Shown in pieces: positions 1-6,464 of a DNA stretch of 6,685 nucleotides; the first letter of the stretch is position 1; each line of letters opens with the position of its first letter. The position numbers were made by a program, and so were the translations under genes. The stretch is from Dehalococcoidia bacterium. GTDB lineage: Bacteria; Chloroflexota; Dehalococcoidia; JAUSJJ01. Location: positions 1 to 6,685 of the forward strand of contig JAUSJJ010000259.1 of NCBI GenBank assembly GCA_030647705.1. The letters run 5' to 3'. The notes under the pieces are model-generated. The model was not told the DNA's origin. It worked only from the letters and a program-made list of their open reading frames with translations, and did no database searches.

Positions 1-1017
1 GACGGCATCGGCGACCCGAACCCGCTGTGGAGGGAGGACGACTACGCCAAGAACACGCGTTATGGGAAGGTCATCGCTCCCCCGAACTTCTACTACAGCG
101 TGTTTCCCACCTGGGTGCTCCAGGGGCTGCCCGGCATTCACGCTTTCCACTCGGGCAACGACTGGGAGTTCTACAGGCCGGCATACATGGGCGACACAAT
201 AGTTCCTGAGTGCATTTTCACCGGCTTCGACGTGAAGACCAGCAAGTTCGCCGGCAAGATGGTCATGGAGCGCCAGAGGTCCAGCTTCTTCAACCAGAAC
301 GGCACCCTGCTGGCCAAGACCGACCTCTGGCTGGTCAGGGCGGAACGCAAGGCCGCCCGTGAGACCGGCAAGTACCACGACCTTCAGTTGCCCCACCCCT
401 GGACGGAGAAGGAACTGGCTAAGGTCGAAGAAGACGTACTGAGCGAAGAGGTCAGAGGCTCCAATCCTCGCTACTGGGAAGATGTCAAGGTCGGCGACGA
501 GATGAAGCCGGTGGTCAAGGGCCCTCTGGGCCTCACCGATATCATCGCCTACTGCGTGGGCGCAGCGCCGGTGCAGATCATGGCGCATGGCCAGCAGCTC
601 AGGCTCTACCGCAAACACCCGGCCTGGGCCTTCCGCGATCCCACCACCTGCGCGCTGGAGCCGGTCTACGGCGTGCACTACAACAAGGCAGCGGCGGCCG
701 GCGCAGGACTGCCCTATCCCTACGACGTGGGCGCTCAGAGGCAGTGCTGGCTGCTCCACCTGCTGACCAACTGGATGGGCGACGATGGCTGGATCAAGAA
801 GAACCGCGCCGAGTACCGCCGCTTCGTCTACCTTTCAGACGTGGTCTACCTCAAGGGCAAGATAACCGAGAAGTTCATCGACGAGAATGGCGAGCCCTGC
901 GTGAACGTCGAGCATCACTCCATAAACCAGCGCGGTGAGGACGTCATGCCCGGCAGCTCGACCGTCATCCTGCCCTCGCGTGAGAAAAAGACTTCCCCTG
1001 TGACGAAGAGGAAGTAA
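1..1017 (+). CDS. MaoC/FAS1-like double hot-dog acyl dehydratase, first of a tandem pair (5' partial)
   Basis: The frame is open from the first base and runs to TAA at 1015-1017, giving 338 visible residues. Alignment with the downstream paralog puts the missing N-terminus at about 42 residues. Family knowledge: MaoC_dehydrat_N/FAS1-DH-type proteins fold as two hot dogs and hydrate or dehydrate acyl-CoA thioesters in the cytosol. Seen: the hot-dog helix motif GDPNPLW (residues 4-10) with the following VIAPP, the linker EEVRGSNPRYWE (149-160), VKGPL (172-176), and the C-terminal block YPYDVGAQR...TNWMGDDGW (to about 264). The His of the classical MaoC D-x4-H pair is Trp in the N-terminal copy. 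His196, His206 and His226 of the second hot dog are shared with the paralog. The substrate cannot be told. Only three bases separate it from the next gene, so the two are surely co-transcribed. The Lys-rich tail (EKKTSPVTKRK) is absent from the paralog. The family is secure and the reaction is inferred. Confidence 0.88.
   Translation, partial: DGIGDPNPLWREDDYAKNTRYGKVIAPPNFYYSVFPTWVLQGLPGIHAFHSGNDWEFYRPAYMGDTIVPECIFTGFDVKTSKFAGKMVMERQRSSFFNQNGTLLAKTDLWLVRAERKAARETGKYHDLQLPHPWTEKELAKVEEDVLSEEVRGSNPRYWEDVKVGDEMKPVVKGPLGLTDIIAYCVGAAPVQIMAHGQQLRLYRKHPAWAFRDPTTCALEPVYGVHYNKAAAAGAGLPYPYDVGAQRQCWLLHLLTNWMGDDGWIKKNRAEYRRFVYLSDVVYLKGKITEKFIDENGEPCVNVEHHSINQRGEDVMPGSSTVILPSREKKTSPVTKRK
1007..1014 (+). 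promoter_or_regulatory. Ribosome binding site of the second dehydratase gene
   Basis: AGAGGAAG lies six bases before the ATG at 1021 and overlaps the end of the preceding gene. It is a good Shine-Dalgarno match. It supports the ATG at 1021 as the true start and coupled translation of the two dehydratase genes. Confidence 0.6.
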
Positions 1018-1020
1018 CAG

Positions 1021-2133
1021 ATGGCATACGAGCACGCCAGGATAACCGACGAGGCCATCGCTGATCTCAAGAGGCGTATCGGACTCGATCTTCGCGTCAG
1101 ACGTTACAACGAGGTGGCGACCAAGGACGCCATCAGGCATTTCGCCGAGTGCATCGGGGACATCAATCCGCTATGGAGTGAAGAGACCTACGCCAGCAAG
1201 AGCAAGTACGGCTGCGTCATCGCGCCGCCCTGCTGGTTGTACAGCGTGTGGTGGGCGGGAGGAAGCTGGGGCGGGCTGCCCGGCATCCATGACTTCAACT
1301 CTGGCTGCGACTGGGAGTTCTACGAGCCCGTCCGCCTGAATGATACTATCGCGGTCAAGGCCAGGATCGTGGATGTCGTGGAGAAGCCCAGCCGCTTCGC
1401 TGGACGCATGATCATCCAGACTGGCGAGGGGCTGTACCTGAATCAGAGGGACGAAGCTGTGGGCAAGGGCCGCGCCTGGAACATCAGGGTGGAACGCAAC
1501 GCGCCCAAGGAGCATGGCAAGTACGCCCACATTAAGAAGGCCGAATACACGCCTCAGCAGCTCAAGGCGATCGAAGAGGATATAGATAGAGAAGAAGTCC
1601 GGGGCAGCGTGCCGCGCTACTGGGAAGAAGTCAAGGAAGGCGACCGGCTGGTGCCCATCGTCAAGGGCCCGTTGAGCATGTCGGATGAGATCGCCTGGTG
1701 CATGGGCGCCGGCTCTCCGTACATCAGGGCGCACCGCTATTCGCTGGACTATAAACGCAGACACCCCGCCATTAAGATGGTGGACTCCACCACCGGAAAT
1801 GTGGACATACCTGAGCTGGTGCACATGGAGGAGTCCAGGGCCCAGGAGATCGGTGTGCCCGGCGCCTACGACTACGGGCCACAGCGCATCTCCTGGATGA
1901 GCAACCTGGTCACCAACTGGATGGGCGACGATGGCTGGCTGAAGCGCCTCTACGTCGAAGTACGCCAGTTCAACGTGCTGGGCGATACCACCTGGTGCAA
2001 GGGCAAGGTCACCAGAAAGTACATGGATGGCGCCCAGCACCTGGTGGACCTGGAGATCTGGGCGGAGAACCAGCGCAACGAGATCACCGCCCCGGGCAAG
2101 GCGACGGTCATACTGCCGTCACGTACACTGTAG
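1021..2133 (+). CDS. MaoC/FAS1-like double hot-dog acyl dehydratase, second of a tandem pair
   Basis: Complete 370-residue protein, a paralog of the gene before it. The ATG is chosen because a purine-rich ribosome site sits six bases upstream. Seen: an N-terminal hot dog with GDINPLW (46-52), VIAPP (66-70) and CDWEFY (96-101); a linker with EEVRGSVPRYWEEV (191-204) and VKGPL (214-218); and a C-terminal hot dog with VHME (267-270), YDYGPQR (283-289) and TNWMGDDGW (298-306), ending VILPSR. In the 40 residues from EEVRG, 27 match the upstream copy. The role by family is a cytosolic hydratase or dehydratase of acyl-CoA, probably with its neighbour as a heteromer. The classical MaoC catalytic Asp/His spacing is not kept: Trp52 replaces the usual His in the first half. 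In the second half a 39-residue spacing separates Gly229 of the GAG motif from His268. The pathway is unknown (fatty acid, aromatic or sterol side-chain degradation are all possible). No membrane segment or signal peptide is seen. Confidence 0.9.
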   Translation: MAYEHARITDEAIADLKRRIGLDLRVRRYNEVATKDAIRHFAECIGDINPLWSEETYASKSKYGCVIAPPCWLYSVWWAGGSWGGLPGIHDFNSGCDWEFYEPVRLNDTIAVKARIVDVVEKPSRFAGRMIIQTGEGLYLNQRDEAVGKGRAWNIRVERNAPKEHGKYAHIKKAEYTPQQLKAIEEDIDREEVRGSVPRYWEEVKEGDRLVPIVKGPLSMSDEIAWCMGAGSPYIRAHRYSLDYKRRHPAIKMVDSTTGNVDIPELVHMEESRAQEIGVPGAYDYGPQRISWMSNLVTNWMGDDGWLKRLYVEVRQFNVLGDTTWCKGKVTRKYMDGAQHLVDLEIWAENQRNEITAPGKATVILPSRTL

Positions 2134-2216
2134 ATTGAATCTGCGGACATTGGCGGGAGCCGCCTGAACTCAGGGACGGACCGAGCTTCCCCCAACTAGA
2201 AACGGAATACCAACAC
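2134..2216 (+). other. Short intergenic spacer before recJ
   Basis: This 83-bp spacer lies between the dehydratase pair and recJ. It holds a small perfect stem, GGCGG (2152-2156) and CCGCC (2160-2164) with a three-base loop. No T-tract follows, so it is not a convincing terminator. No clear -35/-10 pair was found. recJ may therefore be read through from the dehydratase genes. Confidence 0.35.
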
Positions 2217-3914
2217 TTGAGTCGCTACCGATGGCAGGTATTCCCGCCAATTTCCGCAGCCCTGTCTGCCGGGCACCCGGAGATATCTCCGCTGCTCCTT
2301 CAACTGCTCCACAACAGGGGCATTACCGACCCCGCCCGGTATCAGGACTTCCTGGGCGGCAATGAGGGGCTGGTCGGCGACCCCTTCCTCATACCCGATA
2401 TGGCCCAGGCTGTGGGCCGGGTTTATCGCGCCCTGCTCAGCGGAGAGAACATAGCCATCTACGGGGATTTCGATACCGATGGCGTCACGGCCACCGTCCT
2501 TCTGGTGCAGGGCCTCTCCAGGTTCGGGGCCAACGTTGTCCCCTACATACCTCACCGGACCGAAGAGGGCTACGGCCTGAACAAGCCGGCGCTAGACCGA
2601 TTGCGCCGGGACGGCATCAGCCTGGTCATCAGCGCAGATTGCGGCATCACCGCCGTGCCCGAGGTGGCCCACGCCCGCAGGATCGGCCTCGATGTCATTG
2701 TCACCGACCATCACTCCGTAACCACGGCGCTGCCCAAAGCCGAGGCAGTAGTAAACCCCAAGCGACCGGACTCCACCTATCCCTTCCGGGAACTCAGCGG
2801 AGTAGGCGTGGCGTTCAAGTTGCTGCAAGCGCTTTCGATGGCCTTGGGCAGAGACGCCAAGATGACGGCCGAGTTCCTGGACCTGGTCGCCCTGGGAACG
2901 GTCGCGGACATGTCCCCACTGGTCGGGGAGAACCGATACCTGGTCAAAGAGGGCCTTCAGGTGCTCAACCGCACCAACAGGCTGGGCCTGCAGGAGATGG
3001 CGCTTCAGGCCGGCCTCAAGCCCGGCAGCCTGGATGCTGAGAGCATCTCATTTGTGCTGGCCCCCCGCCTAAACACCGCAGGCAGACTCGACCACGCCAT
3101 CAGCAGCTACCGGTTACTGGTGACGGAAAAGGCAGAGGAGGCGCGACAGCTTGCCGGCCTGCTTCAACAGAAGAACGTTGAGCGCCAGCAGCTTACTGCC
3201 GACACGCTGGTCAAAGCCAAAGAGCGTTTGTCCAAGACCGATACCGGGCAGCCTCTGCTCATGGTGGGCGCCGATGACTATCCCGCCGGCATCATCGGGC
3301 TGGTGGCCAGCAGGCTGGTAGACGAGTTCTGCCGTCCGGTCATGGTGATAAGGCTGGGCCCTGAAATGTGTCGCGGCAGCGCCAGGAGCATTCCGCAATT
3401 CAATATGGTGGCGGCACTGACCGAGTGCAGCGACCTCCTGACGCAGTTCGGCGGCCACTCGCAGGCCGCAGGGTTCACCTTGCCCAGCGCGAATGTAGAG
3501 AGGTTCTACGACCGCCTGCTGACGATCGCGTCACGAGAGCTGGCCGGAATCGAGTTCCGCCGCGTGCTGCCGATAGATGCCAGCGTCGGGCTTTCCTCGA
3601 TGGAAGGCGACACGCTGAAGCTGCTGAATACCATGGCGCCCTTTGGCCAAGGCAACCCCGCTCCTACTTTCGTCAGCCGGCGGGTGAAGCTCCTGGACTG
3701 GCGGAAGGTGGGCAACAACGGGCCTCACCTTAAACTCAGACTGAGCCAGGATAAGACCGTCTGGCCCTGCATAGCCTTCCAGATGGGCGGCATGGCAAAC
3801 CAACTATCCCCTTATCTGGACATCGTCTACAACCTGGAGATGGACGACTGGGGCAACACGCCTACGCTGCGGCTTAATCTGCTGGACTTCGCCCCGTCCG
3901 AGCCGGCGGGCTGA
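2217..3914 (+). CDS. recJ: Single-stranded-DNA-specific 5'-3' exonuclease RecJ
   Basis: 565 residues, normal RecJ length. RecJ degrades single-stranded DNA 5' to 3' in RecF-type recombination, mismatch repair and base excision repair, using two metal ions. Seen in order: the N-terminal YRW; DHH domain motif I YGDFDTDG (82-89; Asp84, Asp86, Asp88); SADCG (139-143); TDHH (163-166); LSGVG (193-197); DLVALGTVAD (222-231); and RLNTAGR (284-290). Then comes the DHHA1 domain with RGSARS (386-391) and GGHSQAAG (412-419), and a C-terminal OB-type domain from about 450 containing FGQGNP (476-481). All catalytic metal ligands expected for the family look present. The start is TTG at 2217: no ATG or GTG was found in frame just upstream, and the YRW motif at residues 4-6 sits where other RecJ proteins begin. 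The ribosome site is weak (ACGGAA, about ten bases upstream). The gene lies 83 bp after the dehydratases and 222 bp before the HAS-barrel/HerA pair, another probable DNA-transaction module. Confidence 0.96.
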   Translation: MSRYRWQVFPPISAALSAGHPEISPLLLQLLHNRGITDPARYQDFLGGNEGLVGDPFLIPDMAQAVGRVYRALLSGENIAIYGDFDTDGVTATVLLVQGLSRFGANVVPYIPHRTEEGYGLNKPALDRLRRDGISLVISADCGITAVPEVAHARRIGLDVIVTDHHSVTTALPKAEAVVNPKRPDSTYPFRELSGVGVAFKLLQALSMALGRDAKMTAEFLDLVALGTVADMSPLVGENRYLVKEGLQVLNRTNRLGLQEMALQAGLKPGSLDAESISFVLAPRLNTAGRLDHAISSYRLLVTEKAEEARQLAGLLQQKNVERQQLTADTLVKAKERLSKTDTGQPLLMVGADDYPAGIIGLVASRLVDEFCRPVMVIRLGPEMCRGSARSIPQFNMVAALTECSDLLTQFGGHSQAAGFTLPSANVERFYDRLLTIASRELAGIEFRRVLPIDASVGLSSMEGDTLKLLNTMAPFGQGNPAPTFVSRRVKLLDWRKVGNNGPHLKLRLSQDKTVWPCIAFQMGGMANQLSPYLDIVYNLEMDDWGNTPTLRLNLLDFAPSEPAG

Positions 3915-3952
3915 TACTGGAAGCCGGGTCTCTACGCTGTCATTCACTGGAA

Positions 3953-3964
3953 CAACCCGGGTTG
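3953..3964. repeat. 12-bp perfect palindrome CAACCCGGGTTG
   Basis: A perfect dyad with no spacer, 39 bases after the recJ stop. ACCCGG inside it can also pair with CCGGGT at 3924-3929, and CCCGG with CCGGG at 3968-3972, so it could take part in alternative RNA stems. It may be an operator or part of a weak termination structure. There is no direct evidence for either. Confidence 0.4.
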
Positions 3965-4000
3965 CGACCGGGAGAGGTCACGGGCCGTTTTCAGAGCAAC

Positions 4001-4093
4001 GCCCCTATGGTCAGGAGTCTCCCGCGAAACTCACAGGATCGTCCTTAAATCCGCTTTAGTCCCCGTTTCGCGGGAGCCCCCACGGCCAGGGGT
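4001..4093. other. Extended imperfect stem-loop, possible structured RNA leader or regulatory element
   Basis: The core is a perfect 12-bp inverted repeat, CTCCCGCGAAAC (4019-4030) against GTTTCGCGGGAG (4065-4076), enclosing 34 bases. Outside it the arms keep pairing. GG (4014-4015) faces the C run at 4077-4081. GGTC (4009-4012) pairs with GGCC (4084-4087) with one G-U. CCCCT (4002-4006) pairs with AGGGG (4088-4092), and G4001 can wobble with T4093. Inside the loop GGAT (4036-4039) can pair with ATCC (4049-4052). There is no T-tract on either side, so it is not an ordinary intrinsic terminator. The bulges and G-U pairs suit RNA better than a protein-binding DNA dyad. The strand is unknown. 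It lies 44 bases before the HAS-barrel gene, so a role in that operon is the natural guess. Confidence 0.5.
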
Positions 4094-4097
4094 ACAG

Positions 4098-4126
4098 TGG
4101 ACATCTCCCCCAAATGGTGGTAGGCT
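4098..4126 (+). promoter_or_regulatory. Candidate sigma-70-type promoter for the HAS-barrel/HerA operon
   Basis: TGGACA (4098-4103, five of six to TTGACA) is followed after exactly 17 bases by TAGGCT (4121-4126, three of six to TATAAT). Transcription would begin near 4132-4134, only a few bases before the ATG at 4137. This agrees with the lack of a ribosome site at proper distance and suggests a nearly leaderless message. The -10 match is weak. Confidence 0.3.
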
Positions 4127-4136
4127 CTACAGTTGT

Positions 4137-4745
4137 ATGTCGACGAATCCCCCACCGCAACCATCGTCCACCAGGATCGCCGAGGTCATAGAGGCACGCT
4201 CCGGCGAGTTCACCGCCGAGTGCTACCAGTTGCACCAGGCGCCGCCATTGGGCAGCCTGGTCAAGGCCGGCAGCCCCGACGTGTTCGGCGTGGTCTGTGA
4301 CACAGTGACGGAAAGCGTAGACCCCGGCCGCCGGCCCCTGGCCCGAGGCCAGGACGCCGCCGACGAGGCCGACGTTTACCTCCAGAACCCGCAATTGTCG
4401 AAGCTGCTGCGCACCACCTTCAGGGCCCTGGTGGTGGGGCACAGGGAAGGGGAGACGCTCCGGCACTACCTGCCGCCACAGCCGCCACACGTCCACAGCT
4501 TCGTCTACCTCTGTCCGCCGGATGAGGTGCGCGCCTTCACACAGTCCCTGGATTTCCTCAGCATTCTGATGTTCTCCGCCGAACGCGCTCCGGTCGATGA
4601 GGTCGTCGCCGCCTGCCTGCGCCAGGCCGCGCAAGCCCATCCCGACCGGAAGCTGTTCCTGGTGGGTGCGGGCAAGACGCTGGCGCCCCTGCTGCGGGGA
4701 GAACTGGCCCGCCTGAACACGATCCTGACGAGGATAAGGCCATGA
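4137..4745 (+). CDS. HAS-barrel domain protein, partner of the HerA-like ATPase
   Basis: 202 residues. The first half resembles the HAS-barrel (HerA/ATP-synthase barrel) domain, a small beta barrel that helps assemble hexameric ATPases. From about residue 12, RIAEVIEARSGEF is followed by LGSLVKAG (38-45) and FGVVCDTV (50-57), the usual alternation of a strand, a 'lG..V' turn and a 'GvV' strand. Residues 94-133 hold FRALVVGHREGETLRHYLPP and then PPHVHSFVYLC, which look conserved. The rest (about 134-202) is mostly helical, with LFLVGAGKTLAPLLRG (173-188). AGK here is not a P-loop. No nuclease, transmembrane or signal sequence was seen. The Pro-rich first ten residues are probably disordered. 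The ATG is the only in-frame start found near the domain. There is no ribosome site close to it, which fits leaderless translation. The ATGA overlap with the next gene implies stoichiometric co-production and a complex. The domain call rests on pattern likeness and context. Confidence 0.75.
   Translation: MSTNPPPQPSSTRIAEVIEARSGEFTAECYQLHQAPPLGSLVKAGSPDVFGVVCDTVTESVDPGRRPLARGQDAADEADVYLQNPQLSKLLRTTFRALVVGHREGETLRHYLPPQPPHVHSFVYLCPPDEVRAFTQSLDFLSILMFSAERAPVDEVVAACLRQAAQAHPDRKLFLVGAGKTLAPLLRGELARLNTILTRIRP
4730..4734 (+). promoter_or_regulatory. Ribosome binding site of the HerA-like gene
   Basis: GAGGA ends seven bases before the ATG at 4742, inside the last codons of the HAS-barrel gene. With the ATGA overlap it supports this start and translational coupling. 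Confidence 0.55.
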
Positions 4746-6352
4746 CCGCGGATAGACTTGGCATCGTGGTGGCCGGCTCTCTGACCGGCGGCGTAGAGGT
4801 CAAGCTGGACTGCGATGTCTCCGTGGAGGAGAGGGCGGTCGGCAGGTACGTAGTGATCGAGGGCCAGAAGCTGCGTTTCCTGGGCATGGTCACCGACGTC
4901 AGCCTGGAGACGATCGACGATGAAATCACGTCCATGCCGCCGGTGTCCGACGAATTCATCGCACAGGTCATCTCCGGCACCAGCACCTACGGCAAGCTCC
5001 ACGTCCTGCCCATGCTGGCCATCGGCGGGGATGCCATGGGCCTGCTCGACGGCCCCAAGACGGTCAAAACGGTCCCGGCACACTTCTCCAGGGTCAGGGA
5101 AGCCACGGAGCAGGACATCGAGGTGGTCTTCGGCAAGGAGGACGAGCGGCATTTCTACGTGGGCAACCCGCTGGACATGGAGACGAAGGTCTGCCTGGAC
5201 CTGCCCCTGTTCGTCACCCGCTGCAATGGGGTGTTCGGCAAGAGCGGCACCGGCAAGACCTTTCTCACCAGGCTGCTGCTCATCGGAATCATCCAGAAGG
5301 GCGCGGCGGTGAACCTGGTCTTCGACATGCACAACGAGTACGGCTGGAAGGGCTCGTTCGAAGGCGCCGGACGTGAGGTCAAAGCGCTGAAGCAGATTCT
5401 GGGTTCACGGGTGGCCGTGTTCACGCTAGATGAAGAAAGCAGCCGCCGGCGCAAAGTGAGCACCGACGCCGTGGTGGAGATCGGCTATGACGAGGTGGAG
5501 CCGGAGGATGTGGAGTTGCTGCGTCAGACCCTGAACCTGACCCAACCTGCCGTGGAGGCCGTCTACGCGCTGGCCCGTGAGTTCGGCGCCAGGAACTGGC
5601 TGAAGCGCTGCCTGGAGATGGACACCGGAGATGAAGCTACGAAGGCTCTGCTCGACCGGCTGCATATTCACGAGCAATCCGTGCGCAACCTGCGCCGCGG
5701 CCTGGATAAGCTGGCGCGCCTCGGCTTCCTGACGCCAAAGGCGCGGGAAAGCTCGGTGAAGCGTATCCTGGACTACCTGGGGCGCGGCATCAATGTGGTG
5801 CTGGAGTTTGGCAAGTACAAGGGCGATTCCACTGCCAACGTGCTGGTGGCGAATACGCTCACCCGCCGCATCCACGACCAGTACCGCCGATGGACGGAGC
5901 AGGCCCAGGGCGAGGGCGCGGCCCCTCCCCAGCCCCTGGTCATCACCATCGAGGAAGCCCATCTGTTCCTCAATCATGAAGTTATGGATCAGACCATCTT
6001 CGGCACCATAGCCCGCGAGATGAGAAAATACAATGTGACGCTACTCATCGTGGACCAGCGCCCCAGCGGAATCGACGAAGAGGTGATGTCCCAGATCGGC
6101 ACCAGGATTACCTACCGGCTGGACAACGAGCGTGACATCGATAACGTGCTCACCGGCGTGTCCAACAAGGGGGAGCTGAAGACGGTCCTGGCCAAGCTGG
6201 AGCCTAAACAACAATCGCTGATCTTCGGCCATGCCGTGCCCATGCCCATTGTGATCAGGACGCGGGACTACGAAAAGAGCTATCAGGAATTCGCCGAAGC
6301 CGCGGAGATCAAGAGAAAAGCGGAGAACCTCGCCGCCGACCTCTGGGGCTAG
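4742..6352 (+). CDS. HerA-like (DUF87/FtsK-HerA superfamily) ATPase with N-terminal HAS barrel
   Basis: 536 residues, similar in length to HerA proteins. HerA ATPases form hexameric rings that move DNA and usually drive a partner nuclease. Seen: an N-terminal HAS-barrel-like part (about 5-130) with LGIVVAGS and VGRYVVIEG; the Walker A motif GKSGTGKT (166-173); VFDMHNEYG (193-201), the Asp-containing strand and EY typical of HerA; a central helical insertion (about 250-345); a strand RGINVVLEFGKYKG (348-361); the Walker B motif VITIEEAH (400-407, Glu404 and Glu405); the DQRPSGI motif (438-444); and QIGTR (451-455), close to HerA sequences at these points. The C-terminal tail (about 505-536) is charged and helical, as is the C-terminal arm that clasps neighbours in the ring. 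All core ATPase motifs are intact. It starts inside the stop of the HAS-barrel gene. No NurA, Mre11, Rad50, SIR2 or DUF4297-like gene lies in the window. It could serve recombinational repair or chromosome handling; defence is not indicated. Confidence 0.92.
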   Translation: MTADRLGIVVAGSLTGGVEVKLDCDVSVEERAVGRYVVIEGQKLRFLGMVTDVSLETIDDEITSMPPVSDEFIAQVISGTSTYGKLHVLPMLAIGGDAMGLLDGPKTVKTVPAHFSRVREATEQDIEVVFGKEDERHFYVGNPLDMETKVCLDLPLFVTRCNGVFGKSGTGKTFLTRLLLIGIIQKGAAVNLVFDMHNEYGWKGSFEGAGREVKALKQILGSRVAVFTLDEESSRRRKVSTDAVVEIGYDEVEPEDVELLRQTLNLTQPAVEAVYALAREFGARNWLKRCLEMDTGDEATKALLDRLHIHEQSVRNLRRGLDKLARLGFLTPKARESSVKRILDYLGRGINVVLEFGKYKGDSTANVLVANTLTRRIHDQYRRWTEQAQGEGAAPPQPLVITIEEAHLFLNHEVMDQTIFGTIAREMRKYNVTLLIVDQRPSGIDEEVMSQIGTRITYRLDNERDIDNVLTGVSNKGELKTVLAKLEPKQQSLIFGHAVPMPIVIRTRDYEKSYQEFAEAAEIKRKAENLAADLWG

Positions 6353-6383
6353 GCCACCCGGTGCAGAACCCACTCCTTTTTGT

Positions 6384-6408
6384 GGCAGCAACCGGAAAAC
6401 GTGCTGCC
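6384..6408. terminator. Stem-loop between convergent genes, possible weak two-way terminator
   Basis: GGCAGCA (6384-6390) and TGCTGCC (6402-6408) form a perfect 7-bp stem with an 11-base loop; T6383 and G6409 may add a wobble pair. It sits between the ends of the HerA-like gene and the convergent cupredoxin gene, the expected place for termination. There is no T-tract after the stem in either direction (the T5 at 6377-6381 precedes it on the + strand), so it is not a canonical intrinsic terminator. Confidence 0.3.
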
Positions 6409-6464
6409 GACCGGTCCGCGGTACGCATCGTCCCTGCCTCGTTGCCATCACCCGCTTCAGGGCG

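Larger units (their letters stand above)
3915..4136 (+). other. Intergenic region with palindrome, long stem and candidate promoter
   Basis: This is the longest non-coding stretch. It contains a 12-bp perfect palindrome at 3953-3964, a small hairpin GACC/GGTC (3966-3969, 3976-3979) with TTTT at 3988-3991 eight bases later, an extended stem at 4001-4093, and a promoter-like pair at 4098-4126. None of these makes a canonical stem plus T-tract terminator for recJ. No tRNA or other known small RNA motif (including the SRP RNA apical loop) was recognised on either strand. Confidence 0.6.

Noticed and set aside
1171..2040. Long open frame (289 codons) on the - strand opposite the second dehydratase gene
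   Set aside because: It is fully antisense to a gene with clear family motifs. Its protein has no recognisable domain, and GC-rich coding DNA often leaves the opposite strand open.
4019..4076. Intrinsic terminator for recJ
   Set aside because: The 12-bp stem is strong, but its loop is 34 bases and no T-tract follows on either strand.
3915..4136. tRNA, SRP RNA or known riboswitch in the gap
   Set aside because: No T-arm consensus, SRP apical loop or riboswitch core recognisable by eye was found on either strand. A covariance-model search could not be run.
4650..4700. Possible Walker A motif (VGAGKTL) in the HAS-barrel protein
   Set aside because: The GxxxxGK[ST] pattern is not met, and no Walker B or other ATPase motif accompanies it.
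4505..5332. Long open frame (275 codons) on the - strand across the HAS-barrel/HerA junction
   Set aside because: It is antisense to two convincing coupled genes and has no domain-like sequence.
4137..6352. HerA-based antiphage system (HerA with SIR2 or DUF4297)
   Set aside because: The coupled gene is a HAS-barrel protein with no SIR2 or nuclease signature, and no other defence gene or mobile element is nearby.
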